56,258 bases of DNA from an uncultured Campylobacter sp. (GTDB lineage: Bacteria > Campylobacterota > Campylobacteria > Campylobacterales > Campylobacteraceae). The DNA lies in the NCBI RefSeq assembly GCF_937997535.1, contig NZ_CALKTT010000098.1, forward strand, positions 1-56,258, read 5' to 3'. This document shows positions 32,073-39,890 of this stretch, in pieces. The position numbers and the translations under genes are program-made. Numbering within the stretch: the stretch's first letter is position 1; each line of letters begins with the position of its first letter. Below the pieces are notes generated by a model, which did not search any database, was not told where the DNA came from, and worked only from the letters and a program-made list of their open reading frames with translations.

Positions 32073-32645
32073 ATGAGCACTAGGATAGGTTTAATACTTT
32101 TGGGTGCATTTTTTGTATTTGAAAGTATTCTTGGCTGCTTTAGCGGAAAGATGTATTTTAAATACGGGGGCTGGAGTGCAGTTGAGCCGGTCTATATTAT
32201 CAAGATTTTCATCATCGGCTTATTATTTGTTTCTGCAGGAATTTTCATAAACAAAAAAATAGGTAGAGTGATTAATGCCTTGATAGGTTTAAGCCTTTTA
32301 ATAATATCTATAGAAATTTTTACAACGGATGATTCTGCAGGAATACAAAGTAAAATCGGATATCTTTTTCTTATCTCGGGATTTTTGGTTTTACTTATTA
32401 GTATCTTGTTTTTTTACCTCGCCTTCCGCTCTGAAAAGAACATAAAAAGATACCCGAAATATATGTGGTGTAAGGACTGCTTTAAATTTTACATGTACGA
32501 GGACGTCAAGGATACAGATCAAATTTGCCCGGACTGCGGCAAAAAGCTTACGGAGTATAATGACGGCGACTACTGGAAAAGAAATGCCTCCGAGCAAAGC
32601 GCTAAAACTCCAAAGATCAAAAGGCGTAAATTTAAAAAGCGATGA
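32073..32645 (+). CDS. Four-helix membrane protein with C-terminal zinc ribbon, copy 1
   Basis: A 190-residue protein with four membrane segments (about 5-20, 45-60, 66-84 and 96-117), then FYLAFRSEKNIKRYPKYMWCKDCFKFYMYEDVKD and CPDCGKK. The two C-x2-C knuckles form a rubredoxin/zinc-ribbon-like cytosolic module. The tail is basic (KIKRRKFKKR). The next gene is a shorter paralogue sharing the YLAFRSEK-(N/S)IK-YPK-(Y/F)M-C-K-x-C motif. Function unknown. Confidence 0.7.
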   Translation: MSTRIGLILLGAFFVFESILGCFSGKMYFKYGGWSAVEPVYIIKIFIIGLLFVSAGIFINKKIGRVINALIGLSLLIISIEIFTTDDSAGIQSKIGYLFLISGFLVLLISILFFYLAFRSEKNIKRYPKYMWCKDCFKFYMYEDVKDTDQICPDCGKKLTEYNDGDYWKRNASEQSAKTPKIKRRKFKKR

Positions 32646-32674
32646 AATTTGATTTGTTATAGAGGAATATAAAA

Positions 32675-33106
32675 ATGCTAAATAGACTTTTTGCGCTGAT
32701 CGGCTTTTTTGCTTTTTTCGCATGGGGACTGGCGGCCGCTTTATTGGGAAAAGTCGATATAAAGCCTGGCTTTATGGCATCGGTAAAATTTGATAGCGCG
32801 TATCTGCGTATCATCATAGGAATTTTATGTTTTGCGGCGTGCGCTTTCTTTTTATATCTCGCATTTCGCTCCGAAAAAAGCATAAAATATTATCCTAAAT
32901 TTATGTGTTGCAAAGGGTGTCTTAAATTTTATAATTTCTCGAACGTTAAAGATAGGAGGGTTTGCCCTAAATGCGGAGGTGAACTGCAAGATTATGCCGA
33001 GATAGAAAAGTGGAATCAAGCAGAAAAGAATAAAAAGCTTGAAAGATATTATAAATTTGAAAAAGAGTGGCTAAATAGGGTGCAAAATCGGCGCGACGAG
33101 GAATAA
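32675..33106 (+). CDS. Membrane protein with C-terminal zinc ribbon, copy 2
   Basis: A 143-residue paralogue of the preceding protein: two membrane segments (about 4-22 and 47-66) instead of four, then YLAFRSEKSIKYYPKFMCCK and two C-x2-C knuckles (CKGC, CPKCGG), and a charged tail. It lacks the extra membrane pair of copy 1. AGAGG precedes the ATG. Tandem duplication followed by divergence is the simplest reading. Confidence 0.7.
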   Translation: MLNRLFALIGFFAFFAWGLAAALLGKVDIKPGFMASVKFDSAYLRIIIGILCFAACAFFLYLAFRSEKSIKYYPKFMCCKGCLKFYNFSNVKDRRVCPKCGGELQDYAEIEKWNQAEKNKKLERYYKFEKEWLNRVQNRRDEE

Positions 33107-33216
33107 AATTTTAAAAGATAGGCGCAGCCTTAAGGTATAAAATTTTAAAATTATGTATTTGCAAGGAATATCATAAGGCGTTATAAATAAAATTCCGATA
33201 AAGGAGGCAAAATAAG

Positions 33217-33582
33217 ATGAAAATTTTGACATTAGCATTAACCATAATTTGGATGGCAATATTTAGCGGCTGCATGAATCCGATACCCAATAAATTTTTA
33301 ACAAGCAACAATTATGGATTTGTTAGTCAGTGTGCAGGCATTTTCGACTTCGGAGCAGATTATGAAATCGATGATAGCAAAATTTATGCCTTTAAAAAAA
33401 ACGTGCACCGTACAATTTATATTAAAACAGAGCAAAATTTTATACCTACGCAGATAAACGCAGGGTTGGCGGGACTTGTTCCTATCGAAAGTTGTGGCGA
33501 CAAGTGGTGCAAAATTTACTATCCTTGCGGTCAAAAAGAGTATTTCGTAAAGAAAGACGATATAGTAAAAAGAAAGTACTAG
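33217..33582 (+). CDS. Small lipoprotein with SH3-like domain
   Basis: A 121-residue protein. The signal MKILTLALTIIWMAIFSGC ends in a lipobox (F-S-G-C), so Cys19 would be lipidated. The mature part is beta-rich, with a late GDKWCKIYYPCGQKEYFVKKDDI segment that looks like a bacterial SH3 repeat, and four further Cys that could pair. AAAGGAGG lies nine bases before the ATG. A periplasmic immunity or inhibitor role would fit the island, but is inference. Confidence 0.65.
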   Translation: MKILTLALTIIWMAIFSGCMNPIPNKFLTSNNYGFVSQCAGIFDFGADYEIDDSKIYAFKKNVHRTIYIKTEQNFIPTQINAGLAGLVPIESCGDKWCKIYYPCGQKEYFVKKDDIVKRKY

Positions 33583-33596
33583 CCGTCAGGCGAAAG

Positions 33597-33707
33597 ATGC
33601 TTGGCGCGGATTTTAAAATTTCAATACGCGCAGAGTATCCAAGCGAGCATAACGTAAATTTAAAGCGGGTTGAGAAAGCAAATAAAACAAGAAGGATTCA
33701 AAAATGA
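33597..33707 (+). CDS. 36-residue coupled small ORF, possible remnant
   Basis: An ATG at 33597 opens a basic 36-residue frame (MLGADFKISIRAEYPSEHNV ...) whose TGA overlaps the ATG of the next gene at 33704. Weak AGGCGAAAG upstream. Not recognised. It may be the tail of a deleted gene. Confidence 0.25.
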   Translation: MLGADFKISIRAEYPSEHNVNLKRVEKANKTRRIQK

Positions 33708-34432
33708 AAAGCGTAAAAGGTATTTTCCGTTATCTTTTTCCGGTAAGAGATGGACGGGAACTGTATTGGATTAAAATTCCAAAAGGGCAAAGCGGTCGTT
33801 TTGGAAAAGAATTTATATTCGAGCCTGAATTGATTGCGAAATCGGATGCGGAAAAACTCGGTATAAAAATAGATCCAAAGCTTTTAAGCGATAAGCGAAT
33901 TAAATTTCATATACGCGATATGTATTATAAGACATATTATGATATAACATCTTTCGGTATCGATGAGAGCTACGCCGATTCGCGGCAAATAGATCTTGAT
34001 TTGGAAGACATAAAACAAATTGTAAAATCGGATGCAGACGATCCTTATTATGTATATGGCTATAGCTTAAACATAGAGCAGATGAGATCTTTTGGATGCA
34101 TTGATATGGTTAAGCCCGGTTTTTCATACTTCTTAGATTGCTCTGCCGGCCATGAAAGAATAATCAAAGCTCCAAATAGTGGCGATAAAAATATAAAAGG
34201 CTGCTATATAAATGTCTTTGATAGCGATACGGAAGCCTTTTACGTGGCGTTATTGGACGTTAAGCTGCCTTTTAGCGAAGTTGCGAAAATAGTCGCTCCG
34301 CTGAGCATAGAGTCAAATATCCACTATTCTTATAGCCTCTCCGAAGAGCAGATTATAAAATTGGGGTTTCCTGAAATTTTAAAAGAAAATGGCGGCAAAA
34401 TCGACGCTCAAATATCGGTAGAGATAGTATAA
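33704..34432 (+). CDS. Hypothetical protein, immunity-island member
   Basis: A 242-residue cytosolic protein; AAGGA lies nine bases before the ATG. It is beta-rich in its first half (FRYLFPVRDGRELYWIKIP) and acidic in the middle. Two short related phrases, YGYSLNIEQMRSFG and YSYSLSEEQIIKLG, sit about 130 residues apart and suggest a duplicated module. No membrane segment. Family not recognised. Confidence 0.5.
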   Translation: MKSVKGIFRYLFPVRDGRELYWIKIPKGQSGRFGKEFIFEPELIAKSDAEKLGIKIDPKLLSDKRIKFHIRDMYYKTYYDITSFGIDESYADSRQIDLDLEDIKQIVKSDADDPYYVYGYSLNIEQMRSFGCIDMVKPGFSYFLDCSAGHERIIKAPNSGDKNIKGCYINVFDSDTEAFYVALLDVKLPFSEVAKIVAPLSIESNIHYSYSLSEEQIIKLGFPEILKENGGKIDAQISVEIV

Positions 34433-34451
34433 TCTAAAATTTAGCCGTTAA

Positions 34452-35021
34452 ATGGATAAAATAATGCAGCCCAAAATTAGAAATTTATGCGTATCGTTAG
34501 AAAATAGAATTTTAAATCTACATCCTTTTAATCCCGAGCAAGTATGCTGCTGCATAGCGACATGGTTTATGGAAAATAAAATTTTGTTTCTTATGAAAGA
34601 ATACGACGGTTGCGGCTTGGACGAGCTGTTAAAGTTAAATTTTAAAGATTATCCTACCGAGCTATCAATTTACGGCGACGGAAAAGCAAAGAAATTCTTT
34701 GGTGCAAAGATCATCAAATCGGACAAATATCACTTGATCAACAAAATTAGAGCGCTGAAAGATCAAAAGAGCTTAAGACTAGTCTACGAGGAATTAAACT
34801 CGATTGTATTTGATGGCTTGGTAGTTAGCGTGGATTTGGACTTGGCATGCGAATGCCCGCAATGGTCGCCTAGCGATTATAGAGTTATGTTAAACGAAGC
34901 GACGGACGAAATCGTTTTTGCCTGTATAAACTGCGAGAAGAAATTTTATCCGCATACTCTTACCGAGTGCCAAATAGATTGTAATCTTGCTATTCCTAAA
35001 CGCGGATATTTTATCAATTAA
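34452..35021 (+). CDS. Hypothetical Cys-rich protein, last gene of the second island
   Basis: A 189-residue protein with many Cys (EQVCCCIATWF, CECPQWS, CINCEKKFYPH). The central part KFFGAKIIKSDKYHLINKIRAL is helical. The late LNEATDEIVFACINCEKKFYPHTL looks like a metal-binding knuckle. Not recognised. It ends the accessory island; a GC-rich inverted repeat (CGGGC/GCCCG, 35160-35177) lies between it and the convergent flavoprotein gene and could terminate both. Confidence 0.5.
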   Translation: MDKIMQPKIRNLCVSLENRILNLHPFNPEQVCCCIATWFMENKILFLMKEYDGCGLDELLKLNFKDYPTELSIYGDGKAKKFFGAKIIKSDKYHLINKIRALKDQKSLRLVYEELNSIVFDGLVVSVDLDLACECPQWSPSDYRVMLNEATDEIVFACINCEKKFYPHTLTECQIDCNLAIPKRGYFIN

Positions 35022-35223
35022 CTATTTCAATCATCTCTTTTATAGCCAACTTTGGTATCCAAGAAAGAAGCGGACGGTAAGGACTCAAATTATTTAACCC
35101 AGTTTAAATTTAACTCGTCCGGCGCATTAAATTTCACGATCGATTTGCGCTAGGGCGCCCGGGCATCGCCAAGCCCGAGCACCACTTGCTATCAAAGCTT
35201 TAAACGCAAAAAGGTTTAAAAGC

Positions 35224-36564
35224 TCAAAACTGCCCGAAAAGATCGTTCAGCGCCTCGCTAATGCTAGGATGCGTAAAAATTTGATTTTTGAAAAAGTCTG
35301 CCTTCGCGCCCAGCGCCATGGCGATCGCCAGCTCATTAACGATCTCGTGCGCGTTTACGCAGTGAAGCGCCGCGCCTAAAATTTCGCCGCTAGTCGCGTC
35401 CACGACCGCTTTCATCATTCCCTCGTCGTGCGCTACGACTTTGGCGCCGGGCACCGCCGCCATCGAAAGCTTCAGTACCTTGATCTCGCGTCCGCTCTCT
35501 CTTGCCTGCCGCTCGCTAAGGCCGATGCGAGCTAGCGGCGTACGGGTAAACAGCACGCTTGCATGCGGCGTGCGATTTTTCGTAGTTCGAGCGCCGTCTC
35601 CGAAAAGCGCGCTAAAAATGATCCTAAAATCGTCTAAGCTCGTGTAGGTAAACATCTCGCCGCCGCGCACGTCGCCTGCTGCGTAGATGCTCGCAACTGA
35701 GCTTTGCAGATGCTCATTCGTGATGATATTGCCGCGCGCGTCCGTCTGCACCCCCGCAGCGGCTAAATTTAGATCATTCGTATTTGCGCGACGGCCGAGG
35801 GCGTATAAAAACGCGTCCGCCGCGATCGTCTTGCTCTCGCCCGCGAGGTTAAATTTCAGCTCGCCGCCCTTTAAACTCAAAAACTCGCAGCCCTCGATAA
35901 TCTCCACTCCTTGGGCCTGTAGAGCGGATTTGACGCTGGCAGCCACGTCCTCATCCTCGTTTTTCATAAATTTCGATCGCATCAGCACGCTGACTTTAGA
36001 GCCGAATCCCGCAAACATCGAGGCAAACTCAAGCCCGATAAATCCGCCGCCGATGATTACTAGATGCTTCGGCAGGATCTTTAAATTTAAAATTTCTTCG
36101 CTGCTATAAGCGATCTGCGAGCTTACCTCAAAGCTAGGCTCGACCTCCCTCGAGCCCGTATTTACGACGATCGTTTCTGCCGAAATTTCACGCGTTTGTC
36201 CATTGGGACTTAGCACGCGCACGGAATTCGCGCTCGTAAATGAGCCCTCGCCGTCGATTACATCGATATTTGGTTTACTCTTTAGCATGGCTAAATTTTT
36301 CGCCCTCAGCGCCTCTACGAGTTCGTCCTTTTTCTGCATGCTCAGCACGAAATACTCTCCGAGCACGCTGAAATTTACGAAGCCGGCTTCCTTACTTGCG
36401 GTAACTAGTCGCTTGGTCGGGATGCAGCCTACGTTGATGCAGGTGCCGCCGTACATCTGCGGCGAGCGCTCGATGAGAGCAACCTTTTTGCCTAGCGCGG
36501 CGGATTTTGCGGCAAGGGTTTTGCCCGCCTTGCCAAAGCCTATTACGATGATATCATAATCCAT
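35224..36564 (-). CDS. RclA-like FAD-dependent pyridine nucleotide-disulfide oxidoreductase
   Basis: A 446-residue class I flavoprotein disulfide reductase. FAD motif GFGKAG (9-14), redox pair GGTCINVGCIPTK (Cys42, Cys47), NAD(P) motif IIGGGFIGLEFAS, second FAD motif IYAAGDVRGG and the C-terminal dimer-face HPSISEALNDLF. The length and the C-terminal HPS fit the RclA group (resistance to reactive chlorine, Cu(II) reduction) or a mercuric-reductase relative lacking the N-terminal domain. A disrupted TetR gene lies upstream in the same direction. Confidence 0.85.
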   Translation of the reverse strand: MDYDIIVIGFGKAGKTLAAKSAALGKKVALIERSPQMYGGTCINVGCIPTKRLVTASKEAGFVNFSVLGEYFVLSMQKKDELVEALRAKNLAMLKSKPNIDVIDGEGSFTSANSVRVLSPNGQTREISAETIVVNTGSREVEPSFEVSSQIAYSSEEILNLKILPKHLVIIGGGFIGLEFASMFAGFGSKVSVLMRSKFMKNEDEDVAASVKSALQAQGVEIIEGCEFLSLKGGELKFNLAGESKTIAADAFLYALGRRANTNDLNLAAAGVQTDARGNIITNEHLQSSVASIYAAGDVRGGEMFTYTSLDDFRIIFSALFGDGARTTKNRTPHASVLFTRTPLARIGLSERQARESGREIKVLKLSMAAVPGAKVVAHDEGMMKAVVDATSGEILGAALHCVNAHEIVNELAIAMALGAKADFFKNQIFTHPSISEALNDLFGQF

Positions 36565-36898
36565 TTTTTATCCTTTTGATCTAAAATTTCGCGGGATTAT
36601 AAGAGGTTTTATTAAATTTAAAATCTGCGTGGCGCAAATTTAAAGGCGCAGGCAAGAGGCGCGAAATTTTACGACGAAATTCTAACTGCGGCACGGAATT
36701 TAATACAGAAAATAAAATTTTGGCCCTAATCGTTTTAAAAATTCTGCATCAATAGAATTAAAATTTTAAGCGCGGGATATGCGGTGTTTTATAGCGCTTG
36801 GTAGCAGATAGAATCCAAGCTACAAAATTCTAAACCCCAAACCGCTCATAAAATTTAGAAGTACGAAAGCGCGGAATTTACGCCGTAAAATTCCGCCA
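36565..36898. other. Spacer between the flavoprotein and TetR genes
   Basis: 334 bases without a gene, rich in AAATTTTA and GGAATTTA words. No clear -10 box for the flavoprotein gene was recognised, apart from AT-rich stretches near 36600-36620. Confidence 0.4.
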
Positions 36899-37522
36899 TT
36901 AGCGCTTTTTTACGCCGAGCAAAAACATATCGATGCGGTCCTTGATTAGCTCGCTCGCTTTAAAATTTAGCTTTTCGTCGAAAAATAGCAGCCTGCTAAA
37001 ATGCGGCTCTCTAAGCAAAAAGCAAAAATATAGCGCTAGGCTTTTTGCCGTGCGTCCGGGCGCAAACTCGTCCGCATGCGCCGCCAAATACTCATCCAGC
37101 GCATTCGGCGAACCCAGCACGCCGCTTTTTAAAAAGATTTTTGGGCTCTAGCTAAGCGCACCGTTAAAGCCGCTGAAAAGTATCAGTCGGTAGAATTTTA
37201 TCGCCTCCGGAGCGAAAAGAAACTCCAGATAAATCCCTGCAAACTCCTGCAGATACTCACGTAATTTTAGGTCTTTATTGATTCGCATGCGCTCGTTCAT
37301 TCGCTCGTCGAGCTTTTTACTTTGCAGTTCGATGATGCGCAAAAATAGGCTTTCTTTGTTATCAAAATACTTATAAACCGACGATAGCGAGCCGCCGCTA
37401 AGCTCGATGATATCGCTTAAGCTCGTAGCCTCGTAACCTTTGGCTAAAAACAGCTCCAGCGCCGCGTCTAAAATGAGCTTACAGCGAATTTCGGATTTTT
37501 TATATTTAGGCGATTCGGGCAT
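36899..37522 (-). pseudogene. TetR family regulator interrupted by an in-frame amber codon
   Basis: The first 124 codons give a TetR N-terminus: LDAALELFLAKGYEATSLSDI, then the recognition part SLSSVYKYFDNKESLF (helix-turn-helix about 15-60), then ligand-domain helices. A TAG at 37148-37150 stops the frame after GFNGALS. The same frame is then open for 83 more codons and reads as a normal TetR C-terminal domain (HADEFAPGRTAKSLALYF) to a stop at 36899. One substitution would restore a 207-residue protein. The truncated form keeps DNA binding but loses most of the dimer/ligand domain. Confidence 0.8.
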
Positions 37523-37555
37523 TTCGCCTCCTTTGAAATACTAAAATTTTTTCAT

Positions 37556-37576
37556 AAGTGTATAAAAAATATACTT
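37556..37576. promoter_or_regulatory. Candidate operator of the TetR gene
   Basis: A near-perfect inverted repeat, AAGTGTAT-AAAAA-ATATACTT (one mismatch), 34 bases upstream of the TetR start and within its likely promoter. Size and position fit autoregulation by a TetR dimer. Confidence 0.55.
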
Positions 37577-37800
37577 AATTAAGCAACATTATTGGGCTAA
37601 AATTTTAAAACCTCAGAAAAAAATAATTTGCGCGGCTTTTGCGAGCGAAGCGAAATTTTATATCTAGCGGGCGCAAGCGAGCGGAATTTATCGCGCGCCG
37701 GCTGCGGTAAAGCGGAATCTATCTTTGTAAACGAAGCGTTTAATGCCTATTTTAGGCAAATTTAGCAATAATTACCTAAAACGCTAAAAGGCATCTTTGT

Positions 37801-38439
37801 ATGAAAAAAGTCTCGATCGGCGAAGCAGCCGAAATTTTAGGAATTTCAAAAGAAGCCGTCTACAACCGCATCCGTAGAAATTCCTTGCGCGCCGAGGAAA
37901 GCGGAGGCGTACGCTACGTGCTTTTAGATGATGAAATGCAACAAAGCGAACCCGCTTCGCAAAGCTCTGCGAAAAGCTCGCGTACTGGCGGCGGGGCGGG
38001 TACTCAAAGCTTCATCGACTATCTCATCAAAGAAATCTCCGAGCTAAAAGGTAAAATCGAAGCGCTGCAAAGCGATAAGGACAGACTTCACAAAGAAAAA
38101 GAGGAAATTTTAATCGCCTCGAAAGATGAAATCAAGCTGATGTATAAAGAGCGCGACGAGAAGCTCAGGTATTTTTTATCATTTTTCGACAAACCGCTGC
38201 TTTCGAGCAAAAGTCGCGAGGCCAAACCCTATGATGTCGAAATCAAAGAAAAAACCTTCGATCGTAGCGAATGGACGAGCCTTGCAAAATTCGTAAAATC
38301 GCTCAAACGCAAAAAGCGCCTCAAAGCGCAAAGCTTAATCATCGAAAACATCGGCAAGAGCGAGTTTATCCGCGTCGAGGGAAACGAGCTTTTGATAAAT
38401 CAAAGCTTAGATATAAAATCACTGAAAGGATCTAAATGA
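37801..38439 (+). CDS. Helix-turn-helix/coiled-coil DNA-binding protein
   Basis: A 212-residue protein. Residues 1-45 form a MerR/excisionase-like helix-turn-helix (VSIGEAAEILGISKEAVYNRI). A Ser/Gly-rich linker (about 50-68) leads to a long coiled coil (70-125: ISELKGKIEALQSDKDRLHK) and a basic C-terminal part. The same gene pair, HTH protein plus UPF0323 lipoprotein, occurs in other Campylobacter. It overlaps the next gene by four bases (ATGA). The role is not established. Confidence 0.75.
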   Translation: MKKVSIGEAAEILGISKEAVYNRIRRNSLRAEESGGVRYVLLDDEMQQSEPASQSSAKSSRTGGGAGTQSFIDYLIKEISELKGKIEALQSDKDRLHKEKEEILIASKDEIKLMYKERDEKLRYFLSFFDKPLLSSKSREAKPYDVEIKEKTFDRSEWTSLAKFVKSLKRKKRLKAQSLIIENIGKSEFIRVEGNELLINQSLDIKSLKGSK

Positions 38440-39023
38440 AACTACGCAAAATCGCTAGCTATGCGCTGGTAAGCGGCTTCGGGCTCGTTATGGCAGGCTC
38501 GTTAACAGGCTGCGACGATAGGGGGCAGGAGCAAAATGTCCGTCTGCAAGAAGGCGCGCTCGTGCGGCTCGAAGAGGTCGCGCCGGGAAAATATAAAATT
38601 TTAGAGGAATTTCCGAGCGAAAAAACCCAGATCATCTTAAGATCGCTCGACGGCACGGAGAGAATTTTAAGCGATGAGGAAACCAAAGCCCTTTTAGCCG
38701 AAGAAAACGCTAAAATCGACGCCGGCACTTCAAATTTAACCAACCAAAACGCGCAGCTTAGCAGCGGCGGCATGAGCCTGGGCGAAGCGATTTTGGCAAG
38801 CGCTGCAGGCGCCATCATCGGCTCATGGATCGGCGGCAAGCTGTTTAACAACCCAGCCTACCAAAGTCAGCGCCAAACCGCCTACAAAAGCCCGAGCGCA
38901 TATTCTAGAAGCGTCGATAGCTTCAATCAAGCAAAGCAGCAAAACGCCAAAGCGCGAAGCGGCAAGAGCGGATTTTTCGGCGGAAGCAAGAGCGGCAAGA
39001 GCGGCGGATTTTTCGGCGGCTAA
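38436..39023 (+). CDS. UPF0323 family lipoprotein
   Basis: A 195-residue protein with signal SYALVSGFGLVMAGSLTGC (lipobox L-T-G-C, Cys26), a small beta domain (VRLEEVAPGKYKILEEFPSEK), a glycine-rich membrane-like segment (GEAILASAAGAIIGSWIGGK) and a Ser/Gly/Lys/Phe-rich tail with repeated SGKSG-FFGG. This is the UPF0323 family of Campylobacter (Cj0371-like), linked in the literature to stress and motility phenotypes. Coupled to the HTH gene. Confidence 0.88.
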   Translation: MKLRKIASYALVSGFGLVMAGSLTGCDDRGQEQNVRLQEGALVRLEEVAPGKYKILEEFPSEKTQIILRSLDGTERILSDEETKALLAEENAKIDAGTSNLTNQNAQLSSGGMSLGEAILASAAGAIIGSWIGGKLFNNPAYQSQRQTAYKSPSAYSRSVDSFNQAKQQNAKARSGKSGFFGGSKSGKSGGFFGG

Positions 39024-39890
39024 GCGCGCTTTGAAATATGCGGCGACTTTACGCGGCGAGTTTAAATTTTAACATCCGACGCTTGAAAGCGAGCAAAATT
39101 CCATCGCAGCAGAATTTTAGCTAAAACGAAAGCGCGCTCCGTGTTGCACGTCTTTGGTGAAATTTGATACGACGAAATTCCGTATCGCTCGGGGGCAATG
39201 TTCTTCGGATGCGTTGTCGCTAGAAAAAATTCTACGGTGCGCGTAGTGATTTGTAATCCTTACGCGGCGAGGTTGCGTCAAGATAAAATTACGCGTCACT
39301 ATGCGTATAGCATTGTAATTATTGCCGCGGCGACGTCATGATAAGGCGGAATTCGCGCCCGCTGCCGAGCGTATCGGATCGCATTTTTTACTGAGGTGTT
39401 GCCGCGCGGCGAAATTTTGATATGAAAGGCAGCGTCGTGCGATAAAATTTTATATTGCGACGCGACGTTAAGGCGAGCGAGGCCGTGCTGCGACGAGAGT
39501 TTTAATCACCGCATCCGCAATCGGATTTCGTATCGCAGCGCTTCTTACGGCAAATTTTATATCGCCTAGCGGTGCTAAAGTGAGTAAATTTTACCTGAGC
39601 GAAATCCAGGTCGCAGCATCGCGCGATTAAGTCGTACCGTAGTTGTTGAGGAAGCCGAGGAGGAGCTACTTGCAAGGATCTATTTCTTGCAAAAGAGGCG
39701 CCGCTCTGCGGCGTAGCAATGCACCGCTCGCCCGCCGAGCTCTGATTAACCGGCGCGCTTAGAGGTGCGAGCTCGTAGCTCGCGTTTTATTCTGCTTCGC
39801 TGCGCTCGCAAGATACGCCGGCAGCGACTAGCGCTATGTTTGTTTTACGCTGCGGGCGGAATTTTAAAATTTACATAAAAAGGAAAATCT
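39024..39890. other. Long spacer, 867 bases
   Basis: The longest undisputed gene-free stretch in the window. It is a mosaic of GC-rich phrases with AAATTT or GAATTT cores, often paired with GCGACG or GCGAGG words. No frame of convincing composition exists on either strand. The right third (39670-39793) holds three consecutive hairpins ending in a terminator-like stem, listed separately as a possible small RNA. The promoter of the ligase gene at 39891 is not clear. Confidence 0.5.
39670..39793 (+). ncRNA. Candidate structured small RNA ending in a terminator
   Basis: Three perfect stems follow one another: TTGCAAG/CTTGCAA (39670-39692), CGCCGC-TCT-GCGGCG (39699-39713) and GCGAGCT-CGT-AGCTCGC (39767-39783), the last followed by GTTTTATTCT, like an intrinsic terminator. 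No promoter is obvious and I know no family that fits. It could equally be the terminator of a leader for the downstream gene or simply GC-rich spacer. Confidence 0.3.

Noticed and set aside
37148..37150. Amber codons as sense codons (recoding or suppression)
   Set aside because: TAG is the normal stop of several intact genes here (for example ilvD and the ABC ATPase), so general reassignment is excluded. Mutational decay is simpler.
39117..39299. Minus-strand frame in the 867-base gap
   Set aside because: No start signals, and basic low-complexity composition typical of GC-rich spacer read by chance.
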